A stretch of DNA of 31,753 bases, from the NCBI GenBank assembly GCA_036558305.1, contig DATBFX010000272.1, forward strand, positions 1 through 31,753, given 5' to 3'. Below, piece after piece: positions 7,730 to 15,792 of this stretch; the stretch's first letter is position 1; the number at the start of each line of letters is the position of its first letter. The translations under genes were made by a program, and so were the position numbers. Source of the stretch: DATBFX01 sp036558305. Its GTDB lineage: Bacteria; Chloroflexota; Chloroflexia; Thermomicrobiales; UBA6265. The notes beneath the pieces were generated by a model. It was not told the DNA's origin. It saw nothing but the letters and a program-made list of their open reading frames with translations, and searched no databases.

Positions 7730-9181
7730 ATGCCCACAGCCGATGACATCCTGTCCGCCTTCCACGGCCGCCTCTCGCGGCGTTCGATGGTGGGCGGGAT
7801 GGTGGCCGCGCTCGCGGCGGGGCACGTCGTCGCGCCGGGCGGACGCGCCGCCACGACCCCACCGGTGCCCGCGACGTGGCGCACCTGGCTGCTCGATGCC
7901 GGCGACGAACTGCGCCCCGCACCGCCCGGTGAGCCGACGTCCGCCGAGTTGGACGAGCTGCGCCGCCTGCAAGACGAGCGGACCGTCGACGTCGCGCGGT
8001 TGGTGGAGGCGTGGGCGAGCGGTCCGGCCCTGTTGCCCTGGACGGCGTTGGTCCTCGACTTGATCGCGATCCACCAGCCCAATCCCGTCCGGGCGGGCCG
8101 GGCGTTGGCGCTGCTCCATGCCGCGTTCGCCGACGCGGTGGTCGCCACCTGGGACGCCAAGGCGGCCTATCCCCGCCCGGCGCCGTCATCGCTCGACGCC
8201 GCGCTCGTCCCGCTCGGTGCCGCGGTCGAGACGCCGTCCGCGTTTCCCTCGGAGCATGCGGCCGTGGCCGCGGCGGCGGCGGCGGTCCTGGCCTACCTCT
8301 TCCCCACCGAACCGGCCGATCGCTTCGCCGAGCTGGCCGACGAGGCGGCGAGGTCGCGATTGTGCGCGGCAACCAACGTCCGCAGCGACGTCGAGGCCGG
8401 GGCAGCGATCGGTCGCGCCGTCGGCGCGCGGGCCGTGGCGCGCGGGCAGGCCGACGGTTCGGACGCGGTCTGGGATGGCACCGGTCGTCCCGCCGGCGAT
8501 GGCTACTGGCAGCCGACGCCGCCGACGTATGTCCAGCGACCGGTCGAGCCGTTGGCCGGGACCTGGCAGCCGTGGGTCCTGGGAAGCGGGGACGCCTACC
8601 GACCGACGCCACCACCGACCTGGGGCTCGCCCGCCTGGCAGGCCGAGGTCGGGGCGGTGCAGGAGGCCGTCGCCACCCGCACGCCCGAGCAGGAAGCCGC
8701 CGTGCGATTCTGGGCGGGCAGTCCGGGGACGGTCACGCCCGCCGGACTGTGGACGGAGATCGCCCGCGACCTGGTGGTGCGCGACGGACTGGATCTGCCG
8801 CACGCGGCGCGGGTGCTGGCGTTGACGACCGTGGCGATGGCGGACGGCTTCATCTGCTGCTGGGACGCCAAGTACGCCTACTGGTCGGCGCGACCGATCA
8901 CCGCCGATCCGACCCTCGACGTCCTGATCCCGACGCCGCCGTTCCCCTCGTACACCTCCGGCCACTCGACGATCTCGACGGCCGCCGCCACCGTCCTCGG
9001 TCACCTCTTCCCCGCCGACGCGGTCGACCTCGCCGACCGCGCAATCGAGGCCAAGAACTCCCGGTTGTGGGCGGGCATCCACTTCCCGATCGACAACGAG
9101 ATGGGCGCGACCGGCGGCGGGATGGTCGGGCGCCTCGTGGTGGTGCGGGCGCGGGCCGACGGGGCCGAAGGGGAGGATTGA
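7730..9181 (+). CDS. Vanadium-dependent haloperoxidase-like / PAP2-superfamily protein
   Basis: 483-residue protein with a weak Tat-like leader (SRRSMVGGMVAALAAG, near residue 16), then an all-helical PAP2 fold. The three vanadate/phosphate-site motifs are complete near the C-terminus: K381-x6-R388-P389, S410-G-H-S413, and S444-R445-x5-H451-x3-D455. An earlier half-repeat has related sequences (KAAYPRPAPSS and FPSEHAAVAAAAA, about 145-180) and may be a degenerate duplicate of the domain. Family knowledge: such proteins oxidise halides with peroxide when loaded with vanadate, or act as acid phosphatases. Which applies cannot be decided from the motifs alone. GGGGGG precedes the start. Confidence 0.88.
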   Translation: MPTADDILSAFHGRLSRRSMVGGMVAALAAGHVVAPGGRAATTPPVPATWRTWLLDAGDELRPAPPGEPTSAELDELRRLQDERTVDVARLVEAWASGPALLPWTALVLDLIAIHQPNPVRAGRALALLHAAFADAVVATWDAKAAYPRPAPSSLDAALVPLGAAVETPSAFPSEHAAVAAAAAAVLAYLFPTEPADRFAELADEAARSRLCAATNVRSDVEAGAAIGRAVGARAVARGQADGSDAVWDGTGRPAGDGYWQPTPPTYVQRPVEPLAGTWQPWVLGSGDAYRPTPPPTWGSPAWQAEVGAVQEAVATRTPEQEAAVRFWAGSPGTVTPAGLWTEIARDLVVRDGLDLPHAARVLALTTVAMADGFICCWDAKYAYWSARPITADPTLDVLIPTPPFPSYTSGHSTISTAAATVLGHLFPADAVDLADRAIEAKNSRLWAGIHFPIDNEMGATGGGMVGRLVVVRARADGAEGED

Positions 9182-9291
9182 GCAGCCGGTACCCGGCCTG
9201 GGACCGGCTTCCGCGCGTCACGGGCCCTGTTGAGGCTCCCACGCTCGTCTACCGCCGTTCACGCCACGCAGTTTCGCGGAAAGGAGCGACC

Positions 9292-10599
9292 ATGGATCCG
9301 TCGCGTTTCGGCCGAATCGTCTCCCGCGTCGCCGGGCGGCGCCTCACCCGGCGCGCCGCCCTGGCCTCGGGTGGGGCCGGGTTGGCCGCCGCCCTCGCCG
9401 GCGTGGGCGGTCCGACGCTGGCGCGCCCCGCCGCCCAGGAGGCGACGCCCGCCGCCGCGGAGCCCGGCGCGAACCCGCCGCCCAACGTCCCGGCCTGGAT
9501 GAAGGAGCCGGGCGCTCCCTCATCGCCGTACGGCGAGCGCGCACCGCAGGAAGAGGGCATCGTGCGCCTGGCCCCGGCGCCGAACGTCAGTTTTTCGCCG
9601 CTGGCCGCCATCCCCGGTACCGTCACCCCCAACTCCCTGTGGTACGAGGTCCACTACGGTGGCGTCCCGGCCGTCGATCCGGCGGAACACCGGCTCCTGG
9701 TCCACGGGATGGTGGAGAGGCCGACGCTCTTCACCATCGACGATCTGAAGCGCTTCCCCTCCGTCTCGCGTAAGGTCGTCCTGGAGTGCTCGGGCAACTC
9801 GTTCGCCGAGTGGACCAAAGACGCGCTGGGGCAGACGGTCCAGGGGTCGCACGGGCTGACCAGTTGCGCCGAGTGGACGGGCGTGCCGGTGGCCACCGTA
9901 CTGCGCGAGGTCGGGATCAAGCCGGGGGGCGGCTGGCTGCTGGCCGAAGGGGCGGACGCCGCCGGCCACGACCGCAGCATCCCGGTGGGGAAGGCGATGG
10001 CGGACGGCCTGCTCGCCTACGCCGCCAACGGCGAGGCGCTGCGCCCCTCCCAGGGCTACCCGGTGCGACTGCTCCTACCGGGCTTCGAGGGCAATACCAA
10101 CGTCAAGTGGCTGCGCCGGTTGGAAGTCGGGAACGAACCGTGGCACACCCGGCAGGAGACCAGCCACTACAGCGACCTGATGCCCGACGGCACGGCGCGC
10201 GAGTTCACCTTCGTCATGGAGGCGAAGTCGGTCATCACCTTCCCGTCCGGGGGCCAGCGCATCCCCGGTCCCGGTTTCTGGGAGATCACGGGTCTCGCCT
10301 GGTCCGGCCGGGGCAAGATCGCCCGGGTCGACGTGTCGACCGACGGCGGCGCCTCCTGGACCGAGGCGACCCTGCAGGAGCCGGTGCTGCCGATCGCCTG
10401 GACGCGGTTTCGCCTCCCCTGGACGTGGGACGGCAAATCGGTCCGGTTGCAGAGCCGGGCGATCGACGAGACGGGCTACGTCCAACCGACGCGGGCGCAG
10501 TTGGTCGAGGCCCGCGGGGTGAACTCCTTCTACCACTTTAACGGGATCAAGTCCTGGGCCGTGGCCGCCGATGGGGAGGTGAGCAGTGACTACGCCTGA
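9292..10599 (+). CDS. soxC: SoxC-type sulfite dehydrogenase, molybdopterin subunit
   Basis: 435-residue molybdopterin oxidoreductase of the sulfite oxidase family. A Tat signal (RRLTRRAALASGGAG) is followed by an AQEATPAA linker. The molybdenum-ligand Cys is probably C166 in VVLECSGNS. Other SoxC-type stretches are VKWLRRLEVG and ITGLAWSGRGKIARVDVS, the latter in the C-terminal dimerisation domain. The ATG at 9292 is preceded by AAAGGAGCGACC. It overlaps the cytochrome gene by 14 bp, the usual SoxC-SoxD order. No other Sox components are in the window, so it may work as a stand-alone sulfite dehydrogenase. MoeA encoded at 24582-25881 is a plausible cofactor supplier. Confidence 0.93.
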   Translation: MDPSRFGRIVSRVAGRRLTRRAALASGGAGLAAALAGVGGPTLARPAAQEATPAAAEPGANPPPNVPAWMKEPGAPSSPYGERAPQEEGIVRLAPAPNVSFSPLAAIPGTVTPNSLWYEVHYGGVPAVDPAEHRLLVHGMVERPTLFTIDDLKRFPSVSRKVVLECSGNSFAEWTKDALGQTVQGSHGLTSCAEWTGVPVATVLREVGIKPGGGWLLAEGADAAGHDRSIPVGKAMADGLLAYAANGEALRPSQGYPVRLLLPGFEGNTNVKWLRRLEVGNEPWHTRQETSHYSDLMPDGTAREFTFVMEAKSVITFPSGGQRIPGPGFWEITGLAWSGRGKIARVDVSTDGGASWTEATLQEPVLPIAWTRFRLPWTWDGKSVRLQSRAIDETGYVQPTRAQLVEARGVNSFYHFNGIKSWAVAADGEVSSDYA

Positions 10600-11110
10600 T
10601 GCGCGGTTCGGATTCGGCGAGCCGGCGACCGCGGAACAGATTGCCGGCTGGGACATCGACGTGAAACCCGACGGCACCGGACTGCCGCCGGGCAGCGGCA
10701 GCGTCAAACAGGGGGAGGAGATCTTCGCCCGGTTGGGGGCCAAGTGCCACGGGGCGAAGGGCGAGGGCACCGACGCGGCCCCGCCGCTGGTCGGCGGCAT
10801 CGGGTCGCTCGCCACCGACGCCCCGCTCAAGACGGTCGGCAGCTACTGGCCCTACGCCACGACGCTCTACGACTACATCCACCGGGCGATGCCGGCCGAC
10901 GCCCCGCAGTCGCTGACGCCGGACGAGGTGTACGCGCTCTGCGCCTATCTCCTCTACCTCAACGGGATCGTGCCCGAGGATGCGGTCATGGACGCGCAAA
11001 CGCTGCCAAAGGTGGTGATGCCCAACCACGCCGGCTTTACCAGCCCCGACCCGCGACCGGACGTCTTCAACACCACCGACGAGGCGCCGGCGGCGACGCC
11101 GTCGGCGTAG
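10586..11110 (+). CDS. SoxD-like cytochrome c with atypical haem motif
   Basis: 174-residue partner of the SoxC-type enzyme. A class I cytochrome c region spans about 40-135: KQGEEIFA, then GAKCHGAKGEG, and a late RAMPADAP that supplies the likely axial Met. The haem motif is abnormal. C54-H55 are present but the first Cys of CxxCH is replaced by G51 (GGG at 10736-10738). There is also no signal peptide: the GTG start (GGGGAGG six bases upstream) is preceded in frame by a stop at 10580-10582. The C-terminus ends in AATPSA like its exported neighbours. It may attach haem by one thioether bond, may have lost haem, or may travel with SoxC. Confidence 0.85.
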   Translation: MTTPDARFGFGEPATAEQIAGWDIDVKPDGTGLPPGSGSVKQGEEIFARLGAKCHGAKGEGTDAAPPLVGGIGSLATDAPLKTVGSYWPYATTLYDYIHRAMPADAPQSLTPDEVYALCAYLLYLNGIVPEDAVMDAQTLPKVVMPNHAGFTSPDPRPDVFNTTDEAPAATPSA

Positions 11111-11421
11111 CACGCAGCGCGGCCGCGCCACGACCGCCCGGTGCGCGTACCGGGGCTGTGGCGACGGAACGTACGAGACGTCTCCGTCCGCGCCGGCGGC
11201 GTGCCCCGCCCCGACCACCGGAACGACAAGTCCGCGGGCGGCGATGCGCGAGCGTGTTTCGCGCCGCGACACGACGCCTGTCATCTGGGGCACCATCCCG
11301 GCGCGAATGCCTTTGAGTGGTGTAGTATTGACGACATATTCTCACTCCAGATGCTGCTCTCCCGCATCGTCGATGCGGGAGGACGCGGCTGGTTCACGCT
11401 CCGACGAAAGGGGAATCCGCC
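11111..11421. other. Intergenic region with possible promoter
   Basis: 311 bp without a credible gene. A weak plus-strand promoter is possible: TTGAGT (11313-11318), 16 bp, then CATATT (11335-11340), both 4/6 to consensus. A dyad at 11360-11380 is listed separately. The first 200 bp hold GC-rich sequence in which nothing stands out. Confidence 0.35.
11360..11380. promoter_or_regulatory. 10-bp inverted repeat in the leader of the FAD oxidase gene
   Basis: TCCCGCATCG (11360-11369) and its exact complement (11371-11380) flank a single T. As RNA it gives an 8-bp stem with a 5-nt loop; as DNA it is a near-perfect 21-bp operator-like dyad. It lies 41 bp before the start codon, so it could be a repressor site or a leader hairpin. 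Confidence 0.45.
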
Positions 11422-12813
11422 ATGATCATCGGCGCTCTCGATCGGACCGCGCTTGACCGGCTTCGTGATGGCTTCGCCGGGGAGATCGTCCTGCCCGACA
11501 ACCCAACCTACGATGCGGCGCGGACGATCTTCAACGCGATGATCGACCGGCGCCCCGCGGTGATGGCCCAATGCGCGACCGTCGACGACGTCGCGGCGGC
11601 GATCCGCTTCGGACGCGAGCACTCCCTCGAGATCGCGGTCCGGGGAGGCGGGCACGGCGTGGCGGGGCGGGCCCTGACGGACGGGGGTCTCGTGATCGAC
11701 CTGCGGCGGATGAACGGGGTGACGGTCGACCCGGACCGGCGCACCGCTACCGTTGCCGGTGGCGCCACGATGAGCCACCTCGACCGCGCGACGGAACCGC
11801 ACGGTCTGGCCACGACGGGCGGCCGCGTGTCGACGACCGGGGTCGGCGGGTTTACCCTGGGTGGCGGTGCGGGTTGGCTCGATCGGAAATTCGGACTCGC
11901 CTGCGACAACCTGCTCGCGGTGGAACTCGTGCTGGCCGACGGCAGTGTCGTGCGCGCGAGCGAGCGGGAGCACCCCGACCTCTTCTGGGCCCTGCACGGC
12001 GGTGGGGGTAACTTCGGCGTGGCCACCTCGTTCGAGTTCCGGCTGCATCCCCTGCCGGTGGTCACCGCGGCTCTCCTGCTGTGGGAGGCGGAGGCCGGTC
12101 CCGGTGTCGCGCGCGTCTACCGCGACTTCCTTGAGTCGGCGCCCGACGAGGTCGGCGGCGGCTTCCTCTACCTCACCGGCCCGGCCGAGGACTTCGTCCC
12201 GACCCACCTGGTGGGCCGGCTCGCGTGCGCGGTCCTGGTCACCTATGCCGGTGCGGAAACCGCGGCCCGCCGGGCGATGGCGCCGCTGCTCGAACTGGCG
12301 CACGCGGGCGAGTTGGTCGTCGAGGTCTCCTATGCCGAATTGCAGTGCATGCTCGACGACCCGCCCGGCTATCGCAACTACTGGTCGGTCGAGTACCTGG
12401 ACGCGTTCCCGGACGAGGCGGTGGACCGCTTCTGTGCGCGCGCCGACGACATGGTCGTGCCGTCGCCGTCGCAGCACGTGCTCTTTCCGCAGGGTGGGGC
12501 GGTGGCGCGGGGGCCGGCGGACTATCCGCTCCCGTGGCGTCACGCGCCGTGGTGCGTCCATCCCTTCGGGCTCTGGGAGGACCCCGCGGACGACGAGCGG
12601 GCGAAGCGATGGGCGCGGGAGGTTCGTGCCGACCTCCAACCCTGGGCCAGCGGCGCCGTGTACCTCAACTTCGTCGGCGACGAGGGCCGGGACCGGGTGG
12701 TGGCGGGTTTCGGCCGGGAGAACTACGAGCGCCTGGCCAAGATCAAGGAGCGGTACGACCCCGACAACGTCTTTCACTTGAACCACAACATCACGCCGAG
12801 TGCCCCGGACTGA
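11422..12813 (+). CDS. FAD-linked oxidase, berberine-bridge type (BBE)
   Basis: 463-residue flavoprotein of the PCMH/VAO family. The N-terminal FAD domain has RGGGHGVAG (about 74-82), whose His is the usual 8-alpha-histidyl FAD attachment site, then TGVGGFTLGGGAGWLDRKFG and WALHGGGGNFGVAT. The C-terminal BBE motif is ENYERLAKIKERYDPDNVFHLNHNI. No signal peptide is seen, so it is probably cytoplasmic. The Cys needed for a second flavin bond in bicovalent members is not evident in the GGVSTTG-like segment (here GRVSTTGVGG), so attachment may be monocovalent. AAAGGGGAA precedes the start. The substrate is unknown; it is followed 32 bp later by an esterase gene. Confidence 0.92.
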   Translation: MIIGALDRTALDRLRDGFAGEIVLPDNPTYDAARTIFNAMIDRRPAVMAQCATVDDVAAAIRFGREHSLEIAVRGGGHGVAGRALTDGGLVIDLRRMNGVTVDPDRRTATVAGGATMSHLDRATEPHGLATTGGRVSTTGVGGFTLGGGAGWLDRKFGLACDNLLAVELVLADGSVVRASEREHPDLFWALHGGGGNFGVATSFEFRLHPLPVVTAALLLWEAEAGPGVARVYRDFLESAPDEVGGGFLYLTGPAEDFVPTHLVGRLACAVLVTYAGAETAARRAMAPLLELAHAGELVVEVSYAELQCMLDDPPGYRNYWSVEYLDAFPDEAVDRFCARADDMVVPSPSQHVLFPQGGAVARGPADYPLPWRHAPWCVHPFGLWEDPADDERAKRWAREVRADLQPWASGAVYLNFVGDEGRDRVVAGFGRENYERLAKIKERYDPDNVFHLNHNITPSAPD

Positions 12814-12845
12814 GTGGCCGCCGCGGTTTCGGCCGGGAGGAACCG

Positions 12846-13565
12846 ATGGCCACCTTCGTTCTCGTCCAGGGCGCGTTCGTCGGCGGTTGGTGCTGGCGCT
12901 GGGTGACTCCCCACTTGCGGACGGCCGGTCACGAGGTCTACACACCGACGCTGACCGGACTGGGCGAGCGCGCCCACCTCGCCAGCCCGCGGGTCGACCT
13001 CGACACGCACATCGAGGACGTCGTCAACGTGCTGCGTTACGAAGACCTGAGCGGCGTCGTCCTGGTCGGTTGGAGCTACGGCGGGATGGTCGTCGCCGGT
13101 GCGGCGGATCGTGACCCCGAACGGGTCGGGCAGCTCGTCTACCTCGACTCCGACGTGCCGCGGGACGGCGAGACGAGCGTCCCGCCCGGACAGCACGCGG
13201 CGCGGGAGGCGCTGGCCCGCGCCCACGGCGATGGGTGGCGGGTGCCGCCCGAGGTCGCGCGCGTGGATGACGCGCTGTTGAAGGGGTTGCCGGAGGAGCA
13301 GCGGCACTGGATCGCCGCGCGGTTGCAGCCGCACCTGCTCAAGACCTGGACGCAGCCGATCCGGCTGACGGGGGCCGCTGCCGCGATCCCGACCACCTAC
13401 GTCCGCTGCACGGTGGGCTACGACCCCGACGACGAGGACACCCGGCGCCAGGACGAGCGGATCCGGAGCGAACCGGGGTGGCGTTACCGGGAACTGGCCG
13501 AAAGCCACGCCGCCCCGTTTACGGCGCCGCGGGCCGTGGCCGACCTGCTCCTGGAGGTGGTGTAG
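12846..13565 (+). CDS. Alpha/beta hydrolase, EstC-like
   Basis: 239-residue alpha/beta hydrolase. The start of the fold is MATFVLVQGAFVGGWCW, with the oxyanion-hole region at residues 8-15. The nucleophile elbow is G75-W-S77-Y-G79, and a late SHAAPF near residue 220 gives the catalytic His. The TGLGERAHL segment is typical of the EstC/hydroxynitrile-lyase-like group. GGGAGG (12835-12840) fixes the start. It lies 32 bp after the FAD oxidase gene on the same strand, so the two are likely one transcript and may act on one pathway. The substrate is unknown. Confidence 0.9.
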   Translation: MATFVLVQGAFVGGWCWRWVTPHLRTAGHEVYTPTLTGLGERAHLASPRVDLDTHIEDVVNVLRYEDLSGVVLVGWSYGGMVVAGAADRDPERVGQLVYLDSDVPRDGETSVPPGQHAAREALARAHGDGWRVPPEVARVDDALLKGLPEEQRHWIAARLQPHLLKTWTQPIRLTGAAAAIPTTYVRCTVGYDPDDEDTRRQDERIRSEPGWRYRELAESHAAPFTAPRAVADLLLEVV

Positions 13566-13683
13566 GCACCGATCCCCGCGACACGGCGGCCTGGCAAGGC
13601 CGAGCGGACCTCGTGCGTCCGGTCGTTGAGTCCATCGCGATGACGGCTCCTCGCTCGGTCCGTTGTCAGAGGGCCACGGATCG

Positions 13684-13721
13684 CGGTCGGGTGACAGCGG
13701 AGGTCTCCGGTCACCCGACCG
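13684..13721. terminator. Strong hairpin between convergent genes
   Basis: CGGTCGGGTGAC (13684-13695) pairs perfectly with 13710-13721, and inside it CGGAG pairs with CTCCG around a GT, giving a nearly continuous 17-bp stem. It lies between the stops of the convergent esterase and Met/His-rich protein genes. There is no U-tract, but symmetric hairpins of this sort commonly end transcription in both directions. Confidence 0.7.
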
Positions 13722-13734
13722 ACCGATGGAGTCG

Positions 13735-14541
13735 TTACCCGTCGTTGTGATTGCCGGCATCGTCGTCGTGGTCGGCGTCGTCAGCGCTGTGATCGCCATC
13801 GTCGTGCCCGGCGAGGGCCGGGCCGTGCCAGGTGTGGACCCAGACATCGCCCGTCACCGCGTTGACGCTGAGCATCCCTTCGACCTGGTGGTCGCGCCCG
13901 AAGTCGAAGGTGTAGTAGCCGGGAAACGCCGTGCCTTCGATGACCTCCGCGCCGGGGAGGTAGCCGGTGAGGAAGGTCGTCGCCAGTTGCCGGGCCGCGG
14001 CCTGGTCGTACCGCGCGTCGCCACCGGTGCCCGCGCCCCAGCGGCTGTTCCACATCATGTTCGGACCGGGCTCCGGGGAGACCGCGCCGGTGTAGCGGTC
14101 GACGAGCACCTCGCCGAGACCGGTCCCGGTGCCGTCGACGAGTTGCGCGTAGTAGTTGCTGCCAAAGGCCGTCAGATCGGTGACGTGGACGTCGGCACCG
14201 CACCCGGCGGCGAAGGCCGCCAGGCGTTGCTGGGCATCGGCCTCGGTGATCGGTGTGGCGGTCGCGGCGGAGAACCCCATCATCCCCATGGAGCCCATTG
14301 CCCCCCACATGCCGCCCATCATCCCCCCGCCGTTCATCATCCCCGAGCCGGTGCCGCCCCAGCCGGCCATCATCGCCCACCGGTTGCCCGTCAGGCACAC
14401 CGCCGCCTGGTTCGCCGTCCGTGGAGTCGTCGCCGATCCCGGTTGACTCGCGGCCAGCAATCCCGACCCCCGGCCGGCGGCGACAAGACCGAGCAGCGCG
14501 ACGCCGAGTACGGCCATGGCCAGCATCAAGCGCTTGTTCAT
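13735..14541 (-). CDS. Exported Met/His-rich protein with PepSY-like repeats
   Basis: 268-residue exported protein. Residues 1-25 are a Sec-type signal or anchor. Next comes a Met/Gly-rich stretch (GMMNGGGMMGGMWG, about 67-92) of the kind that binds copper or silver through thioether sulfurs. Two PepSY-like units follow, each with a strand ending in a V-x-x-x-TG-x-V turn (VLVDRYTGAV and SVNAVTGDVW). The C-terminal tail is rich in His and Asp. The start is set by GAGGAGG upstream. It is the last gene of the metal-resistance stretch and lies beyond the CDF transporter. A role as a periplasmic or surface metal-binding protein is inferred, not shown. Confidence 0.82.
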   Translation of the reverse strand: MNKRLMLAMAVLGVALLGLVAAGRGSGLLAASQPGSATTPRTANQAAVCLTGNRWAMMAGWGGTGSGMMNGGGMMGGMWGAMGSMGMMGFSAATATPITEADAQQRLAAFAAGCGADVHVTDLTAFGSNYYAQLVDGTGTGLGEVLVDRYTGAVSPEPGPNMMWNSRWGAGTGGDARYDQAAARQLATTFLTGYLPGAEVIEGTAFPGYYTFDFGRDHQVEGMLSVNAVTGDVWVHTWHGPALAGHDDGDHSADDADHDDDAGNHNDG

Positions 14542-14794
14542 TATCGATGACCTCCTCGCGCGAACGGGAAACGCGCCGGTACCTGCTCCGGTGCCGAGGA
14601 TCACGCTAGGATTGCGGGCATCCGCACGGCAACACCAATTCCTCCGCCAGCGTGGCAAACGCGTGGCAATCGGGAGCCCCGAGCGCCACGTTCGCGAATC
14701 TCCACCCGCGCCGGCCGCAGCCGTCGGGAACTCGCCGGTTGGGGCGACCTCGACGGCCGCACCCCGGTGCCGGCCCGATCGGTCGGGTCATGCA

Positions 14795-15697
14795 TTAGAC
14801 CGCCTGGGACTGCGCCAGCCGGCACGGGTGGGCGGGGTCGCCCCGCTCCACCTGCAGCGTCGCGTGCGCGATGCCGAACCGGTCGTGCAGGTCCCGGCAG
14901 GCGCGGGCGAGAAGGGCGTCGTCGGCCGGGGCGTCGGGTATCACCAGGTGGGCGGTGAGGGCGGTCTCCGTCGTACTCATGCCCCAGATGTGCAGGTCGT
15001 GGACCTCGGCGACGTTCGGCAGACCGACCAAATGGGCCTTTACCTGGGCCGGGTCGATCCCTTCGGGGACGGCGTCCAGGGCCAGATCGACCGACTCCCG
15101 GAGCAGGTCCCAGGTGCCGACGACGATCACGGCGGCGATGACGAGGCTGACGACCGGGTCGACCCACGCCCAGCCGGTGGCGAGGATCACCAGCCCGGCG
15201 ACGACGACGCCGCACGAGACGGCGGCGTCGGCCGCCATGTGCAGGAACGCGCCGCGGATGTTCAGGTCGCCCTTCCGGCCGGAGGCGAAGAGGAGCGCCG
15301 TCCCCGCGTTGACCGCGACGCCGACCGCGGCCACCCAGATCATCGTGGTTCCTGCGACCTCGCCCGGTTGCAGCAAGCGGCGGATCGCCTCGAAGGCGAT
15401 GGCCCCAACCGCAATCAGGAGCATGACGGCGTTGAGGAGGGCAGCGAAGACGGAGGAGCGGCGCAGACCGTAGGATCGGCGCGGCGTCGGCCGCCGGCGG
15501 GAGAGCCAGGCGGCGCCCCAGGCGAGCGCCAGACCGAGCACGTCGGACAGGTTGTGCCCGGCGTCGGCGACCAGCGCCAGCGAGTGCGACAGCACTCCGA
15601 AGGTTGCCTCTGCCGCCACGTAGGCGAGGTTGAGGGCGATACCCAGCGCAAACGCCCGGTCGCGGGACGGCGGCCGGTGGTCACGGTGATCGGTCAT
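14795..15697 (-). CDS. Cation diffusion facilitator (CzcD/ZitB-like)
   Basis: 300-residue CDF-family metal/proton antiporter in the cytoplasmic membrane. Six TM segments are visible. The TM2 site motif is seen as HSLALVADAGHNLSDV and the TM5 site as FLHMAADAAVS, the paired H/D residues expected for Zn/Cd transporters. A His-poor cytoplasmic domain follows, with the late HDLHIWGMSTTETALTAHLV typical of the family. The start at 15697 is chosen from GGGGAGG 12 nt upstream and from the usual N-terminus; ATGs at 15727 and 15748 are possible. It lies 95 bp after the P1B-ATPase gene on the same strand and probably shares its regulation by the CadC-like repressor. Confidence 0.93.
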   Translation of the reverse strand: MTDHRDHRPPSRDRAFALGIALNLAYVAAEATFGVLSHSLALVADAGHNLSDVLGLALAWGAAWLSRRRPTPRRSYGLRRSSVFAALLNAVMLLIAVGAIAFEAIRRLLQPGEVAGTTMIWVAAVGVAVNAGTALLFASGRKGDLNIRGAFLHMAADAAVSCGVVVAGLVILATGWAWVDPVVSLVIAAVIVVGTWDLLRESVDLALDAVPEGIDPAQVKAHLVGLPNVAEVHDLHIWGMSTTETALTAHLVIPDAPADDALLARACRDLHDRFGIAHATLQVERGDPAHPCRLAQSQAV

Positions 15698-15741
15698 GGG
15701 ACGGGCCTGCCTCCCCGACGACGCCATCTCGATCGGCAATG

Positions 15742-15772
15742 CTGCCACCGGGTGGAGCCGCGCGTGTGGCAG
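15742..15772. other. Hairpin between the P1B-ATPase and CDF genes
   Basis: CTGCCAC (15742-15748) and GTGGCAG (15766-15772) are perfect inverted repeats around 17 nt. The hairpin is in the 95-bp gap of a presumed operon and could reduce expression of the distal CDF gene. Function is unproven. Confidence 0.3.
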
Positions 15773-15792
15773 GACACCGCCTGCTCACGTGC

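Noticed and set aside
14606..14791. 61-codon minus-strand frame after the CDF gene
   Set aside because: Although its ATG nearly abuts the CDF stop and it has four Cys, there is no Shine-Dalgarno and the composition is not convincing.
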